DNA of 64,000 nucleotides. Origin: UBA1181 sp045601045 (GTDB taxonomy: Bacteria; Bacteroidota; Bacteroidia; Bacteroidales; Paludibacteraceae). The stretch spans positions 1 to 64,000 of the forward strand of contig JAZRZA010000007.1 of the NCBI GenBank assembly GCA_045601045.1, written 5' to 3'. Position 1 is the first letter of the stretch; each line of letters opens with the position of its first letter. Under the pieces are notes generated by a model, which saw nothing but the letters and a program-made list of their open reading frames with translations, had not been told where the DNA came from and did not search any database. Shown in pieces: positions 43,076 through 51,865 of this stretch. The position numbers and the translations under genes were made by a program.

Positions 43076-45439
43076 TTATTCTTTCACGATTCTCTTCACA
43101 GAAACACCCTCGGAGAAGATTACCTTCACATAGTAAACGCCAGGATTCATTCCGCTCATATTCAATTCCAATTGGTTAGATGCGAGAACAAAGCGACCTG
43201 TCACATCGTAGAGTTGAACCTCATTTGCTTGCTTGCCAGCAGGCACCACCACAGACAACTCGTCAACAACAGGATTAGGATAGATATAAATCTGCTCGTC
43301 GAATGATACATTCTCCACACCATCCTCCTTGCATGATTGGTAGCCTTTCTTCTCGGCCAACTTCTCCTTGAGGTAGTCACCTGCGGCCGTAGACGAGCTC
43401 CAACCATTGGATGCGCATGCGCCAATGTTCAACAAAGAAGAGGCATCACCATCCGCAGCGAACTTACCATTCATCCAAGAGATACGGTTGTCGTTCAAGA
43501 AGGCGATCCAATTATCCGCCTCATCTGGATTGATTGCATTTCCGTCGGCACTAGAGAGCAAACTAAGATCGGTCACAACCAATGAAAGTCCCTTACTCTT
43601 CGCACTGCTCATTGCGTCTTGCATTGACTTACCGTCTCCACCCGCAAATATTTGAAGGCCGTATGAGATATTCTTATAGTTCAACGGACTCGAAGCCACT
43701 TCTGCCAAATCTTTCTTCTGCACACCACAGATGATGACCTTGGAAGGGTCGATCGACTGGATCACAGGGACGATGCTATCGGCATAGGTCTTCACCTTCT
43801 CCCACTCCACAGTCGGATTGCTGCAAATCTCGAACATCACATTGTCGAAATCAATGTATCTCTTCGAAGCAAATCGCCAAAACTCCTTAGCGTCTTGGTA
43901 ATTGGCCATTGGATCGCCATTAGACAAATGCCAATCCATCACAACATACATACCGGCACGGGATGCGTAAGTCATCGTCTTATCCAACAAATCGCAGATG
44001 GCGTCTTTGGTCATCACCACGTCGCTTCCTGTCGCGCAATATCCACCTCTACCATTATCATAAACCGAGACGCGGTAGATGCTGGCTTTCCAATCATTCG
44101 CCATTGACTTATATGGAGCGTACGTTGATAGACAGCTCTTCGACAAAGGCGCATTGTCGGTTGTTAATCCTCTCAACTGTGTTATGTTTCCACACTCATT
44201 TACCCAAGAGGATCCCTCCACGGAGATCAAACCGTTGTGGTAAACGTCAGAACCGCTAGGCGACTTCACGGCAGCCAATGGAGAGATGATTGTCTCAAAC
44301 TCTCTGTTCTCGACCTCTACGCCTTGGCAAGACTCGTATGCCTTTGGTTTTCTCAAATAGTTGATGATATACTTGCCGGAAACAGACAAATCCATCCAAT
44401 TCTTCTTAGCGACCGCACCTGGAACCAATGCGGCTGAGGTCTCGTTCTTATCCACGAAACTCCAGTTGGCCCAACTGATCTTATTCTTCTCCATCCACTT
44501 CATCCATACATCACACTCCGCGGCGAAAACACCACCGTTACCATCTGCCTTTGAAGTACCGAACTCGGTCACAAAGATAGCCAACCCCTTGCGCATGGCT
44601 GCCTCCGCCTTTTGGATCAAATAGTCGCCGTGCGTACCTGCATAGAAGTGAAGAGTGTACATGATATTGTCATACTGCAAAGGATCCTCGGCAGCCTTGT
44701 CCACATCCTGGCTCCAAGTAGGAGAACCGCAGACGATGATCTTGTCAGGGTCATTCTCGCGGATGACAGGGATCACCGTGTCCGCATACTTCTTCACCAC
44801 GTCCCAAGTAACAGAGTTACCATTAGGCTCGTTGCAAATCTCGTAGATCACATGGATATCATCTTTGTGCTTCTCGGACATATATTTCCAGAACGGAACC
44901 GCAAAATCCAATGTGTTGTTAGGGTTGCCACTACCTCCGTTCAATACGTGCCAATCGATCAAACAGTAGATACCCAACTTGCCGCAAATCGCAACAAGTT
45001 CGTCAATATATATGTTAAACTCTTCAGGGGTCTTCCACTGTTGGCCATCTGTCATACAATAACCTCCCCACTCGTGGGTATAAACCGCGATACGGAACAA
45101 GTCGATGTTCCACTCATTCACCATCGTGGTGATAGACTCCTCGGTATAAGCGGCTGGCGTCCATGCCAATCCGTGGGAACTCATACCGCGCAATTGAATC
45201 GCTTTACCGCACTCGTTTACCATCTGCGTTCCGCTTACAGAGAGTTTACCATTGTGGAACACTGGAGAACCTTCCGGATAAGAGGTCGCACTACGCAATG
45301 TAGTGGATGGTTGTTGTTTCATCCCGTTACTCATTTCATCGTTTTGATTTTGCTCACCTGCAAAGCATACCGCATTTGCCGAAAATAACAGCGACACCGC
45401 GAGCGTAGCCATCGCTTTCATGGTCTTAGTAAAACCCAT
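43076..45439 (-). CDS. Secreted tandem GH5 protein (active plus degenerate domain) with T9SS type A sorting domain
   Basis: 787 residues; signal peptide (a start at residue 7, MKAMATLAVSLLFS, is also plausible). GH5 domain 1 (about 55-370) keeps acid/base E204 (ICNEP), nucleophile E292 (FVTEFG), H264/Y266 (TLHFY) and W326. GH5 domain 2 (about 397-700) has the same fold pattern (QLRGL, VVMDWHLSNGD). Aligned positions are changed: acid/base to N541 (ICSNP), nucleophile to D624 (VVTDLS), His to Q596, Tyr to F598 and Trp to G656. The type A CTD (715-787) ends GVYYVKVIFSEGVSVKRIVKE. Domain 2 is probably a non-catalytic, perhaps binding, module. Confidence 0.9.
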   Translation of the reverse strand: MGFTKTMKAMATLAVSLLFSANAVCFAGEQNQNDEMSNGMKQQPSTTLRSATSYPEGSPVFHNGKLSVSGTQMVNECGKAIQLRGMSSHGLAWTPAAYTEESITTMVNEWNIDLFRIAVYTHEWGGYCMTDGQQWKTPEEFNIYIDELVAICGKLGIYCLIDWHVLNGGSGNPNNTLDFAVPFWKYMSEKHKDDIHVIYEICNEPNGNSVTWDVVKKYADTVIPVIRENDPDKIIVCGSPTWSQDVDKAAEDPLQYDNIMYTLHFYAGTHGDYLIQKAEAAMRKGLAIFVTEFGTSKADGNGGVFAAECDVWMKWMEKNKISWANWSFVDKNETSAALVPGAVAKKNWMDLSVSGKYIINYLRKPKAYESCQGVEVENREFETIISPLAAVKSPSGSDVYHNGLISVEGSSWVNECGNITQLRGLTTDNAPLSKSCLSTYAPYKSMANDWKASIYRVSVYDNGRGGYCATGSDVVMTKDAICDLLDKTMTYASRAGMYVVMDWHLSNGDPMANYQDAKEFWRFASKRYIDFDNVMFEICSNPTVEWEKVKTYADSIVPVIQSIDPSKVIICGVQKKDLAEVASSPLNYKNISYGLQIFAGGDGKSMQDAMSSAKSKGLSLVVTDLSLLSSADGNAINPDEADNWIAFLNDNRISWMNGKFAADGDASSLLNIGACASNGWSSSTAAGDYLKEKLAEKKGYQSCKEDGVENVSFDEQIYIYPNPVVDELSVVVPAGKQANEVQLYDVTGRFVLASNQLELNMSGMNPGVYYVKVIFSEGVSVKRIVKE

Positions 45440-45617
45440 AACACTTACACTTTAAAACATTAATACTTTAATAGGCCAGCCTGATTGGCGTTCCGCAAGC
45501 GCTACCTCGAAGAGACACACAACCATTCGGACGCAAATGTAATGGATTTTTTTGAAAAACAAAAATTTAAAGAATTATTGAAGCCCGATATCTCGATAGA
45601 AATCCATTCAGGCAGGT

Positions 45618-46655
45618 TTATTCTGAAAGATATTTCTCCATCAACCTCGACACCGCATACTCACCCAACTGCTCTCTCTTCAACTCAATATAGCAGGATC
45701 CCTCGCGATGCAGAAAACGCCCCTCCGCACGGAAGAAGGCGGCATGGATATTTTGGTGAGTCAGGATATGCTTTTTCACCACGGGTTGGCCGATTAGACG
45801 CAGGTCAGAGAAATCCTCCGCCAAAGGCGCCAGCCAATCTTCGTCACCCATTTCAGTCAACGGACGGGGCAACTCCACCATCGGATACTCATACAACCCT
45901 TGCCAAATACCTTTCCCCTCGCGACGACGCAAGTAGGTATATTCACCATCCTCCATCGCCAAATAGACGAAGTAGCGGTCGCGCGACACCAGTTTTTTCC
46001 CCTTCTTCGGGTACTCCACCGCTTCGGAGGATCCGCTCAAGGCGCACATCTCACGCAAAGGACAAGCCTCGCAATTGGGTGCGGTAGGCAAGCAGATGGT
46101 CGCGCCCAAATCCATCATCGCCTGGTTGTAAAGGGCGGGGCGCTTCCGATCCATCACCTCTTGGGAGAGCGCCATGAAGGCTCGTTTCCCCTGCGGCGAA
46201 TCGATCAACTCATCCACACGAAAAACGCGGGACAAGACACGGTAGGCGTTGCCATCCACCGCTGGATAAGGCAAATCATAAGCAAAAGAACATATCGCGG
46301 CGGCTGTGTAATCCCCCACCCCTTTCAGGGCACGCACATCCGTATACTCCTTAGGGAACACACCACCGAATTTCTCCACCACGCTCTTCGCCGCCTCACG
46401 CATATTGCGGGCACGGCTATAATAGCCCAACCCTTGCCACAGCTTCAAAACCTCATCTTCCGAAGCCTCCGCCAAGGTCGTCACATCAGGGAATCGTTCA
46501 ATAAAACGCTTGTAGTAATCCATACCCTGCACCACACGGGTCTGCTGCAGGATAATCTCCGAAACCCAAATCTTATAGGGATCCTTGGTCATGCGCCAAG
46601 GTAATTCTCGACCATTTTTCAGGTACCAACCGATCAATTCACGGGCAAACTCCAT
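45618..46655 (-). CDS. mutY: A/G-specific adenine glycosylase
   Basis: 345 residues. The HhH-GPD domain has LPWRMTKDPYKIWVSEIILQQTRV (catalytic Glu), GVGDYTAAAICSFAYDLPYPAVDGNAYRVLSR (catalytic Asp) and a four-Cys cluster, C-x6-C-x2-C-x5-C, in CLPTAPNCEACPLREMC for [4Fe-4S]. A NUDIX-like C-terminal domain reads 8-oxoG. It removes adenine opposite 8-oxoguanine. Its start lies 3 bp after the stop of the methyltransferase gene, in an exonuclease-trmN6-mutY operon. Confidence 0.96.
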   Translation of the reverse strand: MEFARELIGWYLKNGRELPWRMTKDPYKIWVSEIILQQTRVVQGMDYYKRFIERFPDVTTLAEASEDEVLKLWQGLGYYSRARNMREAAKSVVEKFGGVFPKEYTDVRALKGVGDYTAAAICSFAYDLPYPAVDGNAYRVLSRVFRVDELIDSPQGKRAFMALSQEVMDRKRPALYNQAMMDLGATICLPTAPNCEACPLREMCALSGSSEAVEYPKKGKKLVSRDRYFVYLAMEDGEYTYLRRREGKGIWQGLYEYPMVELPRPLTEMGDEDWLAPLAEDFSDLRLIGQPVVKKHILTHQNIHAAFFRAEGRFLHREGSCYIELKREQLGEYAVSRLMEKYLSE

Positions 46656-46658
46656 AGT

Positions 46659-47375
46659 TTACATTTTCAAGTAAAAATCCCTGGTTAGAGCGATATAATC
46701 GGCTGAATATTGGTGACGGCCAGCCGCCTCGATGATCAATTCATCACACTTCGTATCCAAATCCTCCGCCATGGAGAACTCCGCCAATACCCGCTTGGAC
46801 AAAGTGGTTGGCGTAGGCAACACATCGGTGCGTCGCACACAATGCAACCCTACCGTCGAAGCCTGGCGCTCCATGTCCGCAAACTCAGTTGTCGGCACGA
46901 TGACGGAAAAGGTTCCCCCGGGATTCAAGAGAGCCGCCACCGCTTTCACCAACTCCCCATAGGAGAGAGAATCGGTATGGCGCGCCCAGCTACGCTCCTC
47001 CTTCGGAGATTTCAGCGAATCCTGGAAATAGGGCGGATTACTCACGATTCGGTCAAAACCTCTCCCCGCCTGCTCCGCATAAGATTGAATCGGGGAACAA
47101 ACCACTTTGATTCGATCTTGCCAAGGAGATTCCTTCACATTCTCAGCCGCCTGACAAGCCGCCGATTCATCCAACTCCACCGCCACGATCTCCGCTTGGG
47201 AGCGTTGGGCGGCCATCAAAGCCACCAATCCAGTCCCAGCGCCAATATCCAGAATAGAGGATGCCTCCTCCACCCCACACCAAGCGCCCAACAAGACACC
47301 ATCCGTACCGACCTTCATCGCACAGCGGTCTTGTCTTACCGTAAAACGCTTGAACTGGAAATAGGGGTTGGGCAT
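46659..47375 (-). CDS. tRNA1(Val) A37 N6-methyltransferase-like protein
   Basis: 238 residues. The opening FQFKRFTVRQDRCAMKVGTDGVLLGAW and SAM motif ILDIGAGTGLVALMAAQR are those of TrmN6/YfiC. The catalytic NPPY motif is in IVSNPPYFQDSLKSP. It probably methylates an adenine in tRNA. Between the exonuclease gene (19 bp upstream) and mutY (3 bp downstream). Confidence 0.92.
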   Translation of the reverse strand: MPNPYFQFKRFTVRQDRCAMKVGTDGVLLGAWCGVEEASSILDIGAGTGLVALMAAQRSQAEIVAVELDESAACQAAENVKESPWQDRIKVVCSPIQSYAEQAGRGFDRIVSNPPYFQDSLKSPKEERSWARHTDSLSYGELVKAVAALLNPGGTFSVIVPTTEFADMERQASTVGLHCVRRTDVLPTPTTLSKRVLAEFSMAEDLDTKCDELIIEAAGRHQYSADYIALTRDFYLKM

Positions 47376-47394
47376 CGTCTTGGGATTTCATCGA

Positions 47395-48180
47395 TTAACG
47401 GATTCCGTATTTCAACTTCACATTGGTCAAGACACGTTTGGTGTCCAAAGTGAAATCGCTCTGCATCATCCATCCGTAGTATCCTTGGTCGGTCAACAAG
47501 ACCTCCGCCAATTTGCGGCCCTTGTACTTACCGAAGTTGATGATCTCCTCGTTCTTCTCGTTGTAAATAAAGCGGCCCGCAAAGTCCACGTTATTGTTGT
47601 GGGCAGAATATTCAGAGAGGAACTCGATGTCGTTCTGTAAGTCAGGATAGCGGTCCAATTGCGCCTTGAGCACCTCGTAAGTGGCTAGGATATCGGCCTG
47701 CGCGCCGTGCGCTCCCTCCAACTCCTTGTCGCAGTAGAAGCGGTATGCGGCGGTCAGGGTGCGTTGCTCCTTCTTGTTGAAGATCACTTGCGCATCCACG
47801 AATTTACTCTTACGGAGGTCAATGTCCGCATCAGCGCGCAAAAACTCCTCCGCCAAGAGAGGCACATCGAATCGGTTGGAGTTGTAGCCACCCAAATCGC
47901 ACCCCTTCATCCACTCCGCCAATGATTTGGCGATCTGCTTGAAAGTAGGTTGGTCCGCCAAATCCTCATCGGTGATATGGGTCAAATCGCTCACCTCTTT
48001 CGGCAAAGGGATTTGATTTCCGTTGTCATCCACAGGTTTCAGACGACGTGTCTTGATCTCTTGATCACCATTCGGCATAATTTTTATAGCGGATATCTCG
48101 ATAATTCTATCTTTCGCGATATTCAACCCCGTTGTCTCCAAATCGAAGAAGACAATCGGTTTCTTTAAATTCAATTCCAT
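47395..48180 (-). CDS. DnaQ-like 3'-5' exonuclease
   Basis: 261 residues from MELNLKKPIVFFDLETTGLN. An ATG ten codons upstream is less likely as it overlaps the terminator region. ExoI motif DLETTGL holds the two metal-binding acids. ExoII is in LGGYNSNRFDVPLL, and the ExoIII HxxxxD is in HGAQADILATYEVL (a DEDDh enzyme). The C-terminal part ends GKYKGRKLAEVLLTDQGYYGWMMQSDF. May proofread or trim DNA; the link to dnaN just upstream is suggestive. A terminator lies only 19 bp before its start. Confidence 0.9.
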   Translation of the reverse strand: MELNLKKPIVFFDLETTGLNIAKDRIIEISAIKIMPNGDQEIKTRRLKPVDDNGNQIPLPKEVSDLTHITDEDLADQPTFKQIAKSLAEWMKGCDLGGYNSNRFDVPLLAEEFLRADADIDLRKSKFVDAQVIFNKKEQRTLTAAYRFYCDKELEGAHGAQADILATYEVLKAQLDRYPDLQNDIEFLSEYSAHNNNVDFAGRFIYNEKNEEIINFGKYKGRKLAEVLLTDQGYYGWMMQSDFTLDTKRVLTNVKLKYGIR

Positions 48181-48198
48181 AAGCGTATTATCAAAAGA

Positions 48199-48226
48199 AA
48201 GACGTGACACCTTCCGGGCACGTCTT
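48199..48226 (-). terminator. Terminator between dnaN and the exonuclease gene
   Basis: AAGACGTG and CACGTCTT pair over 12 nt and are followed by TCTTTTG on the minus strand. No promoter box is visible between it and the exonuclease start, so it may be leaky. Confidence 0.7.
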
Positions 48227-48260
48227 CCACATTATTCTTTTATTAATGTACCACCTTTCA

Positions 48261-49385
48261 TTAATCGTTCAACATCATTGGCATCACAAGCATGCGGGTC
48301 TCCGCATTCTCGTCTTGTGTCAAAGGAACAACCAATCCCGCTCTGGATGGATCCGCCAATTCAAGCACCACCTCGCCACTTGGAAGGTTGGATAGAATCT
48401 CCACCAATAGGGTTGAGTTGAAACCAATGCGCATTGGCTCACCGTCGTATGAGCAAACCAAATCCTCGGTCGCGGAGATGGAGAAGTCGATATCTTGCGC
48501 GGATACTGTCATCTTATTAGGTTGCAACTCTACCTTCACCAAGTTCAACGCTTGGTTGGAGAAGATGGAGATACGACGCAATGTATTCAACAAAGAGAGA
48601 CGATCCACGGTCACCTTATATGGATTATTCTGCGGAATCACCGTCTTGTAATTAGGGAATTTTCCCTCTTGCAAGCGGCAAACCATCACATAGTTCTCAA
48701 AAGTGAATACCGCATTCTTGTCGTCGAACTGAATTTGGAGGTTTCCACTCACCTTTGGTGTGATGGCACGCAACAAATTGGTTGGCTTCTTTGGCAAAAT
48801 GAAACTGCAATCCTGCTCGCCACGTGCGGAGATGGTACGCATACAAGAGAGTTTCTGCGCGTCTGATCCCACAAATGTCACATCATTCATCGTGATGTCA
48901 AAGAAGATACCATTCATCGATGGTCGATTCTCGTCGTCAGCCGTCGCGAAGATGGTTCTGTTCAAGCCCATATTCAATATATCAGTTCCGATTGTCAATT
49001 GGCTCGCGCCATCGTTCAAAGTTCGCATCTTCGGATACTCTCCACCATCTTCCGCTACCAAATTGTAGACACCGGATTCAGACTTGATGCTGGTGGCGAG
49101 CGAACCCTCCTCCACGTTGAACTCCAATGGCATATCACCGAACTCCTTCAGAATATCCAAAAGAAGTTTGGATCCCAACGCGACACTACCCGTACCTTCC
49201 GCGAGGTCCAAATCAATAAAGGTTTGCATCATTGTCTCCATATCAGCGGCAGTCAAAACTAGACGCTTTCCTTCTAATGTGAAAAGGAACTTATCAAGGA
49301 TAGGCAATGGACTTTTAGGATTGATCACACGGCTAAGCATTTGAAGATGAGCCGACAAAACCGAACTTGAAACAGTGAATTTCAT
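48261..49385 (-). CDS. dnaN: DNA polymerase III sliding clamp (beta subunit)
   Basis: 374 residues with three clamp domains. It opens MKFTVSSSVLSAHLQMLSRVINPKSPLPILDKFLF and ends with the conserved PLTQDENAETRMLVMPMML. It forms the ring that tethers DNA polymerase III. The gene has its own promoter box (49423-49430). Confidence 0.98.
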   Translation of the reverse strand: MKFTVSSSVLSAHLQMLSRVINPKSPLPILDKFLFTLEGKRLVLTAADMETMMQTFIDLDLAEGTGSVALGSKLLLDILKEFGDMPLEFNVEEGSLATSIKSESGVYNLVAEDGGEYPKMRTLNDGASQLTIGTDILNMGLNRTIFATADDENRPSMNGIFFDITMNDVTFVGSDAQKLSCMRTISARGEQDCSFILPKKPTNLLRAITPKVSGNLQIQFDDKNAVFTFENYVMVCRLQEGKFPNYKTVIPQNNPYKVTVDRLSLLNTLRRISIFSNQALNLVKVELQPNKMTVSAQDIDFSISATEDLVCSYDGEPMRIGFNSTLLVEILSNLPSGEVVLELADPSRAGLVVPLTQDENAETRMLVMPMMLND

Positions 49386-49422
49386 ATGAATATGTTTTTG
49401 TTATTCTTTTTTTATATTTGGG

Positions 49423-49449
49423 CAAAGATAACAAAAAAATAAGAATCAA
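49423..49449 (-). promoter_or_regulatory. Promoter of dnaN
   Basis: TTG (49449-49447), a 16-nt spacer and TATCTTTG (49430-49423) on the minus strand, 38 bp before the start codon. Confidence 0.55.
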
Positions 49450-49530
49450 GAAATTTTGTGGCAGACATAGTTTTTTATCGTCTTTCCTTGTTGATTTCAT
49501 ATTTTGTGTATTTTTTATACATATTTTACT

Positions 49531-49559
49531 TTGGGAATTAAAAATTATCGTTACATTTG
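49531..49559 (+). promoter_or_regulatory. Promoter of ssb
   Basis: TTG (49531-49533), an 18-nt spacer and TACATTTG (49552-49559), about 50 bp before the ssb ATG. Confidence 0.6.
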
Positions 49560-49609
49560 CATTGTGATTATTCACGAAAGTTTTTTAATCTTTAATTAAA
49601 CATTAATCT

Positions 49610-50053
49610 ATGTCTGTTAACAAAGTAATCCTTATTGGAAATGTGGGCAGAGACCCCGAAGTACGCTACGTGGACAAAGACGTGGCAGTTGCGAATTTCA
49701 CATTAGCGACCACCGAGCGTGGTTACACATCAGCATCTGGACAAACCGTACCTGATCGTACCGAATGGCACAACATCGTGGCTTGGAGAGGCCTGGCGAA
49801 AGTGGCGGAAAGCTTCATCCGCAAAGGCTCTTCCATTTATGTGGAGGGAAAATTGAGAACGCGCACTTGGGTAGACGAGAAGAATGGAGGCGTCACACGA
49901 TACACCACAGAGATCTACGCCGATAACATCGAGTTGCTAGGTAAAAAGCCTGAGGGAGGCGTAGCGCCATTGGCAGTCGCGCCGACCGCAGCCAACACAG
50001 CTGTCGAGACACCGCCACCAGCAGTGGAGGACGCCAACAACTTCCCATTCTAA
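49610..50053 (+). CDS. ssb: Single-stranded DNA-binding protein
   Basis: 147 residues. The OB fold (1-110) has MSVNKVILIGNVGRDPEVRYV, VANFTLATTERG, EWHNIVAWRGLAKVAESFIRKGSSIYVEGKL and TEIYADNIELLG. A flexible Ala/Pro tail ends in the acidic tip EDANNFPF that recruits partner proteins. Divergent from dnaN, each with its own promoter. Confidence 0.98.
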   Translation: MSVNKVILIGNVGRDPEVRYVDKDVAVANFTLATTERGYTSASGQTVPDRTEWHNIVAWRGLAKVAESFIRKGSSIYVEGKLRTRTWVDEKNGGVTRYTTEIYADNIELLGKKPEGGVAPLAVAPTAANTAVETPPPAVEDANNFPF

Positions 50054-50107
50054 ACTCGAAGGGAATTATATTAACATTAGATTTTCAAACAAATAGTTAG
50101 ATATTGG

Positions 50108-50136
50108 GGAGAGTGTATCAATTTGATATGCTCTCC
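50108..50136 (+). terminator. Terminator of ssb
   Basis: A 13-bp stem with two G-T pairs, GGAGAGTGTATCA with TGATATGCTCTCC, followed by TTTCCTTTT. Confidence 0.75.
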
Positions 50137-50268
50137 TTTCCTTTTAGGGTGGTAGGATAATCCACGTGTTTAAACTAAATAGATAACAGATGGACATCTC
50201 ATTTCTAAAAAATTAGAAGCGCAGACCTATTTCTTAATTCTTAACTCATATTTCTTAATTAAAATTAT

Positions 50269-50276
50269 TATCTTCG
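50269..50276 (+). promoter_or_regulatory. Candidate -7 box for the ferredoxin-fusion gene
   Basis: TATCTTCG, one change from TAnnTTTG, 33 bp before the start codon. Confidence 0.4.
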
Positions 50277-50308
50277 CAACGATTTACAATATAAATGTTT
50301 CAATCCTT

Positions 50309-51778
50309 ATGTTAAAGAAAATCAGAGTTGTAGTCGCGATAGCATGTCTAGCTCTTATCACTTTATTGTTTTTAGATTTCACAGGTACATTCGCTAACCA
50401 TTTCGGTTGGTTGGCGAAAATCCAGTTCTTGCCAGCCGTTTTGGCGCTCAACCTGGTGGTTGTCTTGGCATTGGTCCTATTAACCCTCCTATTCGGCAGA
50501 TTATACTGTTCCGTCATCTGTCCACTCGGTGTGATGCAGGATATCTTCACTTGGATGGGCAAAAAGGCGAAAAAGAACCGATACTCATTCTCGGAGAATA
50601 ACAAGAAATTGCGCATCGGAGCATTGGTGGCCTTCGTCATCACTTTGCTTGTTCCCGCCACCTCATTCATCGCACACTTGGTGGCGCCATACAGCGCCTT
50701 CGGACGCATCGCGACCAATCTTTTCGCCCCTATTTACAGAATGTGCAACAACGGATTGGCAACCATCGCGGAGAGCAACAACAGTTATATGTTTTATAAG
50801 GTGGAACAGGTGATTCCATCCTCCATATCCATTATCGTGGCTTTGGTCACACTGATCGGACTCGGCGTAGTGGCTTGGCGATATGGCAGGGCATGGTGCA
50901 ACAACATCTGTCCAGTGGGAAGCATATTGGGATGGTTATCCCAATTCTCCCTTTTTAGACCTGTCATCAACACGGAGAAGTGTAACGGCTGCGGCAAATG
51001 CGCTCGCAACTGCAAGGCATCCTGCATCAACGCCAAGGAGCACCGTATCGATTATAGCCGTTGCGTAACCTGCTTCGATTGCATCGAGAACTGTCGTCAG
51101 GGCGCTGTTCAATATGTGAGAAGACCCATCGAGAAGAGAAAGAGGGCCGTTGAGTCCGTCGATTCCTCTAAAAGGGATTTCTTGACCACCGGTGCCCTCT
51201 TCGTAGCGGGAGCCGCCATGGAGGCGAAGGCGAAAAAGGTGGATGGCGGATTGGCTGTCATCGAAGAGAAAAAGATCCCAGTACGCAACATCTCACCTAA
51301 ACCTGCGGGCTCATTGAGCGTCAAAAACTTCACCAGCCACTGCACGGCCTGCCAGCTTTGCGTTTCGGCATGTCCTAACCAAGTATTGCGTCCATCGACC
51401 AAGATGGAACACCTGATGCAACCTGAGATGTCGTTTGAATTGGGCTATTGTCGCCCTGAATGCAATAAGTGCGCGTCTGTCTGTCCCGCGGGAGCCATCC
51501 ATCCGATCGCTGTCGAGGAGAAGAGCTCCATCCAAATCGGTTACGCGGTATTCGACAAGGAGAATTGCGTGGTGAACACAGATGGTGTGACTTGCGGCAA
51601 TTGCGCACGCCACTGCCCTGTCGGCGCGATCTTGATGGTCGAGCAGGAAGATGGCAAGAAATACCCTGCTGTCAACACGGAGATTTGTATCGGTTGCGGC
51701 GCTTGCGAGAACCTTTGTCCAGCACGTCCGTTCAGCGCAATTCACGTGGAGGGAATCGATGTTCATAGAGTAAGATAA
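50309..51778 (+). CDS. Membrane polyferredoxin, NapH-like part fused to a NapG-like part
   Basis: 489 residues. The N-terminal half (1-275) has four membrane segments, two NapH/NosR-type CxxxCP motifs (YCSVICPLG at 67-73, WCNNICPVG at 197-203) and two ferredoxin clusters (CNGCGKCARNC, CVTCFDCIENC). A second hydrophobic segment with a KRDFL start (288-304) resembles a degenerate twin-arginine signal. It precedes four more [4Fe-4S] motifs (CTACQLCVSACP, CRPECNKCASVCP, CGNCARHCP, CIGCGACENLCP). It probably passes electrons between the quinone pool or cytoplasm and the periplasm. Partner unknown; no nitrate reductase gene is nearby. Confidence 0.82.
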   Translation: MLKKIRVVVAIACLALITLLFLDFTGTFANHFGWLAKIQFLPAVLALNLVVVLALVLLTLLFGRLYCSVICPLGVMQDIFTWMGKKAKKNRYSFSENNKKLRIGALVAFVITLLVPATSFIAHLVAPYSAFGRIATNLFAPIYRMCNNGLATIAESNNSYMFYKVEQVIPSSISIIVALVTLIGLGVVAWRYGRAWCNNICPVGSILGWLSQFSLFRPVINTEKCNGCGKCARNCKASCINAKEHRIDYSRCVTCFDCIENCRQGAVQYVRRPIEKRKRAVESVDSSKRDFLTTGALFVAGAAMEAKAKKVDGGLAVIEEKKIPVRNISPKPAGSLSVKNFTSHCTACQLCVSACPNQVLRPSTKMEHLMQPEMSFELGYCRPECNKCASVCPAGAIHPIAVEEKSSIQIGYAVFDKENCVVNTDGVTCGNCARHCPVGAILMVEQEDGKKYPAVNTEICIGCGACENLCPARPFSAIHVEGIDVHRVR

Positions 51779-51818
51779 AATTCTTATTTCTACGCTCTCA
51801 CTTTTTTAATTCTTTTTG

Positions 51819-51826
51819 TATCTTTG
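51819..51826 (+). promoter_or_regulatory. -7 box for fba
   Basis: TATCTTTG, 40 bp before the fba start codon. Confidence 0.55.
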
Positions 51827-51865
51827 CGGAGAGAATATATTTTTAATTTCTAAATAAAAAATAGA

